A program made the position numbers and the translations under genes. Below the pieces are notes generated by a model that was not told the origin of the DNA, ran no database searches, and saw only the letters and a program-made list of their open reading frames with translations. Shown in pieces: positions 37,601-64,000 of a DNA stretch of 64,000 bases (its first letter is position 1; each line of letters starts with the position of its first letter). Location: contig OZ026601.1 in assembly GCA_964020085.1 (NCBI GenBank), positions 839,501 to 903,500 of the forward strand, read 5' to 3'. The DNA comes from Micromussa lordhowensis. Its lineage: Eukaryota > Cnidaria > Anthozoa > Scleractinia > Lobophylliidae.

Positions 37601-38888
37601 CTATTCTGGAAAGTAAACCCATGAGAATATCCGTGAACACGCTGCGTTCATGGGCTTCATCTATGACAATGACCGAGTATTTTGACAAGAAGAAGTCTTT
37701 TTCGATTTCCTTGAGTAACACTCCGTCAGTCATGAACTTCATGATGGTCTTTTCCGTCACGTTGCCTTCGTAACGAATCTGATAAGAAACCAGCTCAGTG
37801 CTCATGTTTAGCTCCAGAGCAACACGGCGTGACATTGTCACGGCAGCCACACGCCGCGGTTCTGTCACGCCAATCAGTCCTCCCGTTGTGTAACCGCCCT
37901 CGTAAAGAAACTGAGGCACTTGCGTGGTCTTTCCGCTTCCAGTCTCACCGCAAAGGATTACCACGTCGTTATCATGAATCGCTTCCATGACAGCTTGCTC
38001 TTCGGCAAGAATCGGAAGTTGAAGCCGGGCGGCTTGTATCTCAGGGTCTCTTTTCACTTCCTTAAAGATGGCTGGCTCAGGCTCCGGTTTCGTCGGCGTC
38101 ACTTTCTTTGAGACAGTTTCATCTTTTGATTCTACATATTTTTCGACTTTAACATCATTTTCTTCGGCTTTTAAACCTTTCCTTGCTTCAATCAGTTCAC
38201 TCTTTTTCTCTGTGCATTCTGTGGCTGCATCTCCATTTGAGTGTATACCAGTTTCCACGGACTGATTTTCCTCTGCCAAATTTTCAGTGTCACTATCCTC
38301 ATCATCATCGCTTTCAGACGAGTTCTCAGAGTCGAATTCTTCCTCCGCCCCTTTAGTGATCTTCGCAGGAACGGCTTCGTGAGCTTTTTTCTCCAGTCGA
38401 AGTTTCTTTCCCTTTTTCCGACCTCGGCGAATACTTGAGATGACTCCCTTGTCTGGTTGACTTCTACTTTCCACCTCCGACAACGCCCTCTTCCTAGTAA
38501 TGTTCAACTGACCAAGATCGGTTGTAGAACTCATTTGAGCCAGCTCTTTATCGCTTACAGCGTGCTCGGAAAGCGACTTGAGTAAATCTGCCCTCTTCGC
38601 TTTCTTTCGTTTCGTCTCCACAATTTTCTCAAGCTTTTTACGCTGCTTCTTGGTGAGTTTCTTTCGCTTCTCATTCGGATCCTTGTGACTCACCTTAACT
38701 TTGTTTTTCTTGCTAGGAGCAACGAGGATATTAGTGTCGCCCAGAGATTTGCTGTATTCTTCATGATCTTTTGTTGATTTTTCGAGGACGTCTTTCTGGT
38801 CCAACGATTGCGTTGATTTCTCGCTTTCCTTTGCTGTTTCTGGCTGCAATCTCGCCTTCCAGTTATGCTTTTTTCTCATTCGACCCAT
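34655..38888 (-). CDS. DHX37: DHX37/Dhr1-type DEAH-box RNA helicase (2 coding exons, 1168 aa)
   Basis: Nucleolar ATP-dependent RNA helicase. The family (yeast Dhr1, human DHX37) remodels the U3 snoRNA-pre-rRNA duplex during small-subunit assembly. Exon 1 is 38888-35867 and exon 2 is 35139-34655. The 727-bp intron is phase 1 and joins FMK-G to VIAVQPDWIP. Total 3507 nt gives 1168 residues, close to the usual length of about 1150-1160. A long Lys/Glu-rich N-terminus with nuclear-localisation-like basic stretches comes first. The RecA core has GETGSGKTT at about 314-322, DEAH at 410-413, a SAT motif after it, and QRAGRAGR at about 692-699. Between the RecA lobes there is an acidic insert (runs of D/E and N). 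The C-terminus has the DEAH-specific HA2/OB region. I chose the ATG at 38888 (MGRMRKKHNWK) because it matches the usual family start. An in-frame ATG at 38906 would add six residues. It is divergent from EFTUD2 with 215 bp between starts. Confidence 0.95.
35275..35535 (+). repeat. Foldback-type dispersed family, copy 3
   Basis: Blocks AACTCATTAATAACTTATCA, TTTAGTTTCGATTGAGAGAT and ACACCTCGAAGTTCTTCAAA appear in the same order as in the other copies. It lies in the single DHX37 intron. Confidence 0.7.
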
Positions 38889-39103
38889 GATTTTAATTTC
38901 TTGCAATGGTTAGGAAGTTTCAAGTCGGGGAAAATCGAATTTTAAACACACGTGGATACACTCTGTCCGCCATATTGCAAAATTTCTTCTCATGCATGTG
39001 ATAGCTGACCCTGTATTATGGGCTCATACAATCGAGCGGCCCTGGAGCGAGAAATAACTCTAGTCCCAGGCTTCATCCGAGCTTCCTCTGCACGTTTTCC
39101 AAA
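38889..39103. promoter_or_regulatory. Putative bidirectional promoter between DHX37 and EFTUD2
   Basis: The start codons of DHX37 (minus) and EFTUD2 (plus) are 215 bp apart, so both 5' UTRs and both transcription starts must lie in or very near this stretch. No TATA box is obvious on either side. The short space is typical of shared promoters of housekeeping genes. That the two genes are co-expressed is an inference. Confidence 0.65.
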
Positions 39104-56218
<17,115 letters not shown>

Positions 56219-56464
56219 TCCATATGTGTTCATCATCCTGGTCTTCTCTTATAATAACAGGGCAACATCTCCGACATTTTTATAAGCAAGCCTGAAACGG
56301 ATCCAGCGCTACAGTTTGTTGACTCACATAGGTTGCTTAGTAACAGCGAATCATCACGACGACTTGCTGGCGTGACATATTTCTGTCACACTCGTATTGT
56401 TTAAATAATTTTACAACACTAATCTGACAGCATTTAAACACTTAAAGAGCTGTCACCTCGTCTC

Positions 56465-56470
56465 AATAAA
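56465..56470 (+). terminator. Poly(A) signal of EFTUD2
   Basis: AATAAA about 250 bp after the EFTUD2 stop codon and the first canonical hexamer on this strand after it. Confidence 0.55.
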
Positions 56471-56927
56471 TCTCCAGAAAAAGTAACGCATATGTACTGT
56501 AGAAATTAGCAATTAATCTTCGTTGAGATCGTCTACGTTGCCAGGTCGCTTCTTTTGCTAGTCACGCAACCTTTAGGAAGGAGGGATTACGTGATGAGTA
56601 AAGGTGTCCGCCTTGAAGTCAGAGAAATCAAAACTAGCTTCCTCTGTTCTCTATCTGTGACATAACCTTCTACGTTCTACCTTCTTTAGCGTGTAAATAC
56701 TGCCTTTAAAACAACTTTGTATTTCAGTCATTAAAGGACTCTTTTGACATAAGAGATATTGGCAAAACCTTGTTGTGGTGTGTTTCTGAAACTATTTGTA
56801 CGAAGAATGCCTCACTTGAACCAAAAAGATATTCGTTGCTACATGATCATTGAGAAACGGTACAACAGATTTTTTATCACTCGATGCTCACTGCAGTGAA
56901 GCGTGTTGCTGAGTTGCTTGAGACTTT

Positions 56928-57030
56928 CTTACGAACGAGAGTTCTTCCTGTATTCTTTCCGCGCGAGGGAAGTCAAGGCAATTTTCTCCCGCCAGAATAC
57001 AGGAGAAGTTCTTCGTTCGTGCGGAAACGC
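56928..57030. repeat. Inverted-repeat element
   Basis: ACGAACGAGAGTTCTTCCTG then TATTCT on the left pairs with AGAATACAGGAGAAGTTCTTC then GTTCGT on the right. Confidence 0.75.
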
Positions 57031-58404
57031 TTGCTGCGTAGACTACACGATTGTCACCTGCTCTCTTGTGCGAAAACCCATTCAACTAAAGACTCCGGTT
57101 TGAATTTCTGGAAATTTCCGGTGATGAATGGAACAGCATTTTGCGGAACTTACGGAAAAGTGGACAACCTTGCGAGGTTAAGTAACAAATTTTTCGGAAA
57201 ATTCTCACCAATGAGGAATTACCGTTCCATCTGACTTCTCCTTGAAATTCCGGAATATTTGGTTGAATGGTTCGCTTTACGGAAAGTCGACAATTTCCGT
57301 TTTTTCTGGAAACTTTCCCAGGGAATATAAATTCCCTACCATTTGTCCCCGATTCTAAATTTTCGGAATTTTCGGTTGAATGCTAATGGTGCCACTGAAA
57401 CGAAATTTTCATATCCTATTTTATTCGCCCAATCTATGGTTTCAAAAGTGTTTATAATCATGGTGAACTTTATTTTTGTCAAATCTTAACGGAAAGTGCT
57501 GTAATCGGCTTTACGGAGCAGAACCATGTCTTGGGCTCTGGACCCGAGTTTAACGACATTGTGACGCCACTGGTTGTATTCACGCAGGAAGCGCTGTGCT
57601 TTCTGTCTTGTTTTCACTTGATTTATTCATAGTTAGTATGCATTTCGTAGGATTTCTTTGTTTGCGAAAAAATTGCAAAATTGGCCGAAATAGCTGTTTT
57701 TTCTCCGATGGAACAAAGAGATTCTGTAGATTGAAATAAAGGTTAAAAGACATAATTCAAGTTTCTCAGTATCTAAAACACTTCCCTTTAGAATTGAGCA
57801 AATGAAAAACTTGACAACAACTTTTAACGCTGCAATTAGTTCCCGACAAAAGAGAGTATTTAAAAGCATAGATACCCATATCTTTTGCAATCATAATTAA
57901 TTTCCCTGTGGATAAGGGTTTCGGTTTCCCTTACCTTAAACTGTGCAACGTTATTATTTTACAAAACAACGTTCTCTAGTTGCATTTGATTGTTACTTGC
58001 TTTTTGTCTTTTTCCTTTTTTTCGGCGTAAGGCTTCTTCATTAAATAAACCAACAGTATATCATGGTAAAATTATCAAGCTAAAATTCTCACATATACTC
58101 CAAATGACCTCAGAAGTACGGCTTTTAGCTCGCGCCTCCACCCTTACGAGGTTTTTTCCAATACTGATCTAAAATCGCCCCTCCAAGTTTCAGCAAAACA
58201 AATTGATAGTTATCTACTTTCCTCGACCCTTCACAATGTCTATTTTATCTCCACCGTCTATGTCTGTCAAAGGGTATTCTTAATTAGGCACGTCAGTCAT
58301 TATTTCAACACAAACTGTTAGACCCAAGTCTTAAAGTACAAGCCATAGTTGAGAGGGAAGGAAAAAGAGGAAGTAGCTAGAGGACAGCAAGAAGAGAGGA
58401 GGGG

Positions 58405-58411
58405 TATAAAA
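58405..58411 (+). promoter_or_regulatory. TATA-like box upstream of the plus-strand GPCR
   Basis: A TATAAAA heptamer preceded by GGGG lies 214 bp upstream of the receptor start codon at 58625. Spacing and context fit a core promoter, but no transcript start is known. Confidence 0.35.
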
Positions 58412-58624
58412 AGAGAAATTTTACACAAAACGTACTGCTACATCCAAAGGGACTCGACAAACGAAAACACGAGGAAATAAAGCGAACCGCTACTTTAAAA
58501 GCTTTCAGTCGGCATCAAAACAAGTCCTTGACTGGATAGCGTGACTGTTGCCAAGAAAAAATGCTGCTGTCCAGAAAATTGCCAAATCGTCAAGCTTAAG
58601 AGAGGAAAAAGAATCCGAACGACT

Positions 58625-59598
58625 ATGTCGGAAAACTTGAACACAGCGATGAATGGAACACAGCTATCGAGCTGCCCCACCAATCCTACAGCAGAAAAAA
58701 TTGGAAAAACAGTCGCTTGCTGCCTGATTTTTTTTGTTTCGCTGGCTGGGAACTCCGTCATCGGAATAATTGTCTACAAGACGAACGCCATGAGAAAACT
58801 CATCAACTTTTTAATTGTAAACATGGCCATGTCGGATTTACTGCATCCGATTTTCCTGACCCCTCGAAAGATACAAATGCTCTATATAGACCCCTGGCTG
58901 ATCGGTGCAGCTCTTGGCCAGGCCTTATGTAAGCTGGTTATCTTCTTATCAGATGTCTCCCTTGCTGTCCCCTTGCTGTGTCTATTCAGAGCCTGGTTCT
59001 GATAGCAGTGGATCGATTTGGAGCTGTCCTTTATCCCCTCCGCTCCCCACTCATCAGTTCAAAGCTGTGCCCTTTCTTCATTCTCGCCACTTGGATCGTC
59101 GCGATGGCTGTTGCTTCCCCAAATCTCTTCGTCCTCGGACTTGTTGAATATCCTGGAGGGTTGGTTTGTGAGCGAAATTGGAATGATGTCATTGAAGAGT
59201 CCTTGTCCTTAGAGAATTACTACGTGGCAATTGTAGTTATATTCTTTATCATCCCTTTGCTGCTGATAACCATTCTTTACATCATCATCTATGTAAAGCT
59301 CAAGTCACAGAAGATTCCAGGTGAGCAATCGGCCAACCCTGGACAACAGCGCCATCAAAGAGAACGCAATGTGTTAAAGATGGCCATTGCTATCGTGTTA
59401 GGGTTTGTAGTATGCTGGCTGGCCTTCGTTATCCTCTGGTTTCTCGTATTGTTTGTATCTCACATATGGTCTTGTGGCTTTCAATACTTTTACTTTGTTG
59501 CCTTTCTGACGCTGCGAGCAAATTGTGCCATAAATCCTTGCGTCTGTTTCATTGTCAGTAGAAATTATCGTGAAGGACTTCAAACTCTATTTAAGTAA
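58625..59598 (+). pseudogene. Rhodopsin-class GPCR, single exon, frameshifted
   Basis: Seven-transmembrane receptor of the rhodopsin (class A) family, ligand unknown. Peptide- or amine-type are both possible. The first reading frame starts at 58625 (MSENLNTAMNGT, as in the minus-strand paralogue). It covers an N-glycosylation site NGT, TM1 with the GNS motif, TM2 (NMAMSDLL) and the start of TM3 (LCKLVIFLSDVSLAV). The second frame resumes at SIQSLVLIAVDRF near 58980, carries the DRF version of the DRY motif, TM4-TM6 with CWLA where the paralogue has CWLP, and TM7 with NPCVCF as the NPxxY variant. It ends SRNYREGLQTLFK, with the stop at 59596. The break is an 11-bp near-perfect tandem duplication, 58958-58968 and 58969-58979. 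Together the pieces span a normal short class A receptor of about 320 residues. It may be a true pseudogene, or the duplication may be a sequencing or assembly error. Confidence 0.8.
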
Positions 59599-59722
59599 AT
59601 GTGTTTTAAACAACACAGAAGCTGCATGGTGATACTTCTTTACAGCCCAATGGGTCAGTCGACCTGAAACTTGTAAAAAACATTTAAAACTGTTGAATCT
59701 CATTCAATGTACACTATAGCTT

Positions 59723-59728
59723 AATAAA
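59723..59728 (+). terminator. Poly(A) signal after the plus-strand GPCR
   Basis: AATAAA about 125 bp past the GPCR stop. Confidence 0.45.
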
Positions 59729-60474
59729 ACTTTACAGAGCGGTCTTGAAACTGAGTTGACAATCATTTTGTTGTTATTCTGAAAGCTCCATTTGTAATTT
59801 CCTTATATAATGACAAGATATACCCAATGTTCGTTTTTTATAACTTCCCTTCTCCGCCTTCTTTTGTTTCGTTTGTATCGCCACTGTTCTTTGTGTTTGA
59901 CTCTAGAGTATTTTGTGGTCTTATGCATTTTATGCAGACAGTTCACCAAGTTAGAGGCCCATCTTGAGGCGTTGAGCGTCGCTTTGAGGACGAGATGACA
60001 CGTGACAGACCTCCGGGAGTATCAATAGGCCGGCTGGTGGATTGGGTACTAAGTTTCCGGATTGGAAGGAAAATATTGGCAAATCGACGGATTTGGAGAA
60101 AAAATGGCACGGATCGGCGGATTCATCCCCATCAGTAAGAAGTCTGAACCGCGGGAAGCTTCTTTCAATCACTCGCACGTTCAGTGCCCGGATGTTTTCC
60201 GTTCAGGCACGAACTTCGTACTTCATGCAATTTTCACTGTTACAAATGACGTACAGCAGTTCTCAATCGCACAGTCGATTATTATTTTAAGTAACTACTT
60301 TATGATATGTTAGTCAGATGTTACCGTCGAAGGCGGTGAGGTTTTTGTTGACTTAGTTTTCTCAGAAAAGCATTATTATTTATTATTTAAGCATTCTTAT
60401 TTATTTCAAGACTGCTATTTATTTGATTTAATGTATATGTCTGATAACTACACGGAACGGTTTCTGACGATTGT

Positions 60475-60640
60475 TTGACTATTCCTTGGCCATCATTTGT
60501 AGTTATTTCTTAAACTCTTTTGTGTGAATATGTCAATACAGTATTGAATAGTAAAGTCCGATTCCCTTTCCACAGCCATTCTGTGTGAGCTCTTCCTCTC
60601 TGTTTTTATCGCCACTGTTATCTTTGTTAAGGCATGTTAA
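60475..60640 (+). repeat. Inverted duplicate, left arm
   Basis: It carries TTGGCCATCATTTGTAGTTA, TTTCTTAAACTCTTTTGTGT, GATTCCCTTTCCACAG and ATCGCCACTGTTATCTTTG. The inverted versions, in opposite order, lie at 61525-61725. Confidence 0.8.
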
Positions 60641-61524
60641 ACAAACCAAGTCTGAATCGAATTCTCAAGATAATCAATCTTTAGAAGGCATATGCAATCG
60701 TTTATGTAATAGCAGTGCCTTTCCTGGGAGTCTTAATGGCTTATGCGAGAAAACTTCCTGGTTTTGCCCTGTGCTGAGGTCTTGATATATCTGCGTGCCA
60801 ACTGTTGCTAAAGCCATCAGAATTAAAATTTGTGCTTGACACTGAATCTTGTTAACGTTAGAAACAACGTTAATAAAACTTCAAAACTGGTAATTGTTTA
60901 TGTTTTATTAGCAGGGCTCTAAAGACTCTGCAGAACCGAAAACTCATATCACCTATGCGTGGCAGCCGTTGATACGCCATCATGTTTTGATTGTACATTA
61001 AAATTTATTTATTAAAATTCTGACGAGCCGGAGAGCAGTCACTGAAAGGCATGGGGGAATGATTTTATTTATTTTGAATGACATTAGAATTCTAACGTTA
61101 AATATCCTGTGTTCTTGCTGTCTCGTCTTCATGGAAAATCTGATGCACGAATTAAAGTGAACGACTGTTCATCCTGCTTTATGCAAGCGCAGCAGAGCTG
61201 AAAAATAACCCAGCCAACTGAAGCTACTTCATCTGATAGCGATGATATTTGAGAACATTGTCATCTGCAAGCAATATGTTGTGCATGCTTACAGGTCACT
61301 TAAGGCTGGTTATCACCTAGCGACGGAGTCGTTGCCGGACTCGTAAACAGAAGCGCAGATGAGTGATACGATATAGTAAAATCGAATCGATGGAGTCGGA
61401 AGCAAAACATCGATTTTGCTTATGACTCCGTCGCTTACGATCTGGTGAAAAATAGATTTTCAGAGTCGGAAGCGGAAACGGAAGAGTAAACCAATCACAA
61501 TGCTAAGATATTAATAGTTTGAAC

Positions 61525-61725
61525 AAAGAAAACAGTGGCGATAAAAGATAAAATGTAAAAGAAAAAAAGAGCCTGCATGGAATCGCTGTGGAAAGGGAAT
61601 CGAACTTTACTATTCAAAATTGTATTCATCTTCCAATTCAAGCACTTTGTTGCATATTATAATCACAAAAGAGTTCAAGAAATAACTACAAATAATGGCC
61701 AAGCAATTTTAAAGTTTATCGAGCG
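61525..61725 (-). repeat. Inverted duplicate, right arm
   Basis: CAAAGAAAACAGTGGCGATA, CTGTGGAAAGGGAATCGAAC, TACTATTCAAAATTGTATTC, CACAAAAGAGTTCAAGAAAT and TAACTACAAATAATGGCCAA are the inverted counterparts of the left arm. Other spacer parts show no matching arms, so the duplication is old or patchy. Confidence 0.8.
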
Positions 61726-62224
61726 TATACCGAATCAACAAAAGTAGTACTGGGGACAAAGGGGGACTCGTGGTTCGTTCTTCGGAGCACAGTGTTATAA
61801 AACAAAAACAATGACTAGCAGGACTGCTTCAGAAACAGTTGGAACTTAAATATAAAGTGAGCTCTGCAGCGGGGTCAAAACCGGGATAGGAGTTATTCTC
61901 CCAAAAAGCGACTGCTAGTAGATAAGTCATCATTACACATGCCTTGTGGGGCTAATTAACTTCAGAACTAGATTCAGACTTGGGTTGTTTGGCAAGACGG
62001 TTTGTTGTAAAATAAAGAAATAACTATGTAGCTTATTTAAAAGTACTCTCGAGTCAAACATAGAAAATAGTGCGATAAAAAAGAGACAAGGAGAGTGCGT
62101 TTACAAGTAATTTGCTTTACTGAAACTGGGAGAAGAGTTAGTAAAACACAAAGATTACTTAGAATTGCTGCGAGACGGGAATCAGGCTGCATTATTTTAT
62201 CGAAGTCAGTTTCACGCACTTTAT

Positions 62225-62690
62225 TACTCATTTAAGAAAATTACAAAAGGGTTCGTGAAATAACAACAAATGATGGCAAAGGAATTGTCAAAAGAACGGT
62301 TATAAACCGTTGTGTGAAGTTTATCTGGCGTACATTGAATTGTAGTATTGAAATAGTTATTATTTATACGGTTTATAGTATGGCCGAACTTTCTCATGAA
62401 CTTTAGAAAATTACAAAAGAGTTTACAAAACAACAACAAATGCAAAGGAGATGCCAAAAGAACGGTTATAAACCGTTCTGTTAGATTTATCTAGTGTACG
62501 TTGATAAATAAAGATTATTTACAAGATTTAGGAAGACGTATATCTTTTCATTAATATAAAGAAATTACAAATGGAGTTTTCAGAATAACAACAAAATTAT
62601 TGTAAACTCAGTGTTCAAAAGAAGGTCTCAGACCGTTCTGCAAAGTTTCTCAGTTTAACTGAGCTATAGTGTACATTGAATGCGATTCAA
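62225..62690. repeat. Tandem degenerate repeat, about 170-bp unit, three copies
   Basis: The unit starts near GAAAATTACAAAAG(G/A)GTT, has AACAACAAATG, then AAAAGAACGGTTATAAACCGTT and TTTATCT(G/A)G(C/T)GTAC. Copies start at about 62232, 62404 and 62564, the third diverged. A fourth relative is the right arm near 61665. Confidence 0.75.
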
Positions 62691-62792
62691 AGCAGTTTTA
62701 AATTAATGTTAAATTAATAAAAGTTTCAGGTCAACTGAGCCTCTCGACTGTTAAGAAGTATCATCAGTTACTGTGCTGCTTTAAAAAATCAT

Positions 62793-63761
62793 TTATCGAA
62801 AGAGAGTCTTAAGTTCTTTACGATAATTTCTACTGAAAATAAAACAGATGCAAGGATTCATGGCACAATTTGTGCTAGCCATAAAATTGGCAAAAAAGGC
62901 GAAGTATCGGAAACCACAAGACCATATGTCCGATGCAAACAAGCTGAGAAACCAGGCGATAGCGACGGGCAGCCAGCATACTGCAAACCCTAACACAATA
63001 GAAACGGCCATCTTTAACACATTTCGTTCCCTTTGCAAGCGTTGTTGTCCAGCGTTGGTCGATTGCTCGCCTGGAATCTTCTGTGACTTGAGCTTTAAAT
63101 AGATGATGATGTAAAGTATGGTTATCAACAGAAAAGGGATGATAATGAACATAACTAAACTTGACACGTAGTAGGCCTTTAAGGATAAGAATTCTCCAAA
63201 CTCTTCGCTCCAATGCAGCTTACACGTCAACCCTCCTCGATATTCAACGAGTTTGTAGACGACGAGCCCTGGGGAGTTGATAGCCATCGCGACGATCCAA
63301 GTGGCGAGAATGAAGAACGGGCACAGCTTTGAACTGATGAGTGGGGAACGGAGGGGATATACCACAGCTCCAAATCGATCCACTGCTATCAGAACCAGGC
63401 TCTGAGTAGATACAGCAAAAGAGACACTTGATAAGAAGTTAACCAGCTTATACATAAGGCCTGGCCAAGTGGACCACCGATCAGCCAGGAGTCTATATAA
63501 AGCAATTGTATTTCCTTAGGGATCCTGAAAACCGGAAGCAACAGATCAGACATCAGTGGCCATGTTTACGATGAAAAAGTTGATGGGTTTTCTCATGGTT
63601 ATCGTCTTGTAGACAATTATTCCAATGACGGAGTTTCCAGCCAGCGAAACAAAAAAAATCAGGCAGTAAGCGACGGTTTTTCCGATTTTTTCTGCTGTAG
63701 GATTCCAGTAGCAGCTCGATGGCTGTGTCCCATTTATTGTTGTATTCACGTTTTCCGACAT
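62793..63761 (-). pseudogene. Paralogous rhodopsin-class GPCR, inverted copy with two small frame breaks
   Basis: Close paralogue of the receptor at 58625-59598, facing it (convergent). It starts MSENVNTTINGTQ at 63761 and carries TM1 with GNS and TM2 up to NMA. Relative to the other copy there is a 4-bp insertion near 63554-63557, which soon leads to a TGA. A second 2-bp insertion near 63450 restores the frame. From 63455 the frame continues MYKLVNFLSSVSFAV, STQSLVLIAVDRF, TM4-TM6 with CWLP, and TM7 with NPCICF, and it stops at 62793. The part between the two breaks still reads as TM2-TM3 in the shifted frame (SDLLLPVF, IQLLYIDSWLIGG), so the damage is recent or technical. A downstream ATG at 63455 would lack TM1-TM2 and is unlikely to make a working receptor. 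Confidence 0.8.
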
Positions 63762-64000
63762 AGTCGTTCAGTTTCTTTTTCCACTCTTACGTTCACTAAC
63801 GAGTTTGCTTCTGATTTGTTCTCTCAATAAGGTCACTCTATTCATGTGCTGCTGAAGGCGGGATAAATGTTTTGCTTGTTGCAAACAATTACTTAATGTC
63901 GGTCTGGCAATGTCCACAATGTGTTTAATGATAGGCAGATCCATTGCCTATTTACGAGTATTGCGCCATTAATTAAGCTCACCACAGTAAAGTGACCTAT
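63762..64000. other. Upstream flank of the minus-strand GPCR copy
   Basis: No gene seen. Read on the minus strand, the last 35 bp before the start codon (GGAAAAAGAAACTGAACGACT then ATGTCGG) match the plus copy's flank. Further upstream the two copies differ. Confidence 0.6.

Larger units (their letters stand above)
56219..58624. other. EFTUD2 3' flank and GPCR 5' flank
   Basis: No gene seen. It holds the EFTUD2 poly(A) signal, a hairpin (56928-57030), a degenerate repeat of TTTCCGGAAATTTCCG-like blocks at about 57100-57380, and a TATA-like box at 58405. Confidence 0.6.
59599..62792. other. Spacer between convergent GPCR copies, built of inverted and tandem duplicates
   Basis: No convincing gene in 3.2 kb. 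Segments near 60475-60640 and 61525-61725 are inverted copies, and several 3'-flank-like units follow at 62225-62690. Confidence 0.6.

Noticed and set aside
37441..38438. Plus-strand frames of 60-110 codons opposite DHX37
   Set aside because: They are antisense shadows of a strongly conserved helicase exon.
58969..58991. A micro-intron (GT...AG, about 23 bp) that would explain the GPCR frame break
   Set aside because: It is too short for animal splicing, and removing it would also delete codons present in the paralogue. An 11-bp tandem duplication explains the data better.
60042..60313. Two overlapping frames of about 82 codons between the GPCR copies
   Set aside because: No conserved motif, and they lie in the duplicated spacer. 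Not reported as a gene.

Overview
This is intron-rich metazoan nuclear DNA, most likely from an anthozoan cnidarian such as a stony coral. The species call is an inference. It rests on compact animal genes with short exons, two integrin alpha genes without an inserted I domain, a rhodopsin-class receptor of a type often expanded in cnidarians, and a very high density of short hairpin-type repeats. No bacterial-style operon, CRISPR array, rRNA or stand-alone tRNA gene was seen.

Layout. (1) 1574-7090, minus: the first six coding exons of an integrin alpha gene, which runs off the left edge. (2) 7091-13608: a 6.5 kb divergent intergenic region packed with palindromic elements. (3) 13609-32896, plus: a complete second integrin alpha gene, 32 coding exons and 1038 residues, whose first six exons share splice phases with gene 1. 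(4) 34655-38888, minus: DHX37, a DEAH-box RNA helicase of ribosome biogenesis, two coding exons and 1168 residues. (5) 39104-56218, plus: EFTUD2 (U5-116K/Snu114), the spliceosomal GTPase, 34 coding exons and 973 residues. DHX37 and EFTUD2 are divergent, with only 215 bp between start codons. (6) 58625-59598 plus and 62793-63761 minus: a convergent pair of closely related single-exon GPCR genes. Both are broken by small indels around TM2-TM3, and their flanks are themselves inverted and tandem duplicates.

Introns and spacers carry three tRNA-derived SINE families (one tRNA-Ser-like, four copies around the plus-strand integrin gene), a truncated LINE tail next to TAA microsatellites, a TTAA-flanked inverted-repeat element, a foldback-type family at four loci, and more than twenty short palindromic elements. 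One has roughly 200 bp arms and lies directly behind the integrin stop codon.

Function. The integrins are cell-surface adhesion receptors. DHX37 and EFTUD2 are essential RNA-machinery genes that probably share a promoter. The GPCR pair looks like a young duplicated and decaying receptor locus. Exon borders were placed by hand from GT/AG sites, reading phase and family knowledge. All coding totals for complete genes are multiples of three, but there is no transcript evidence.
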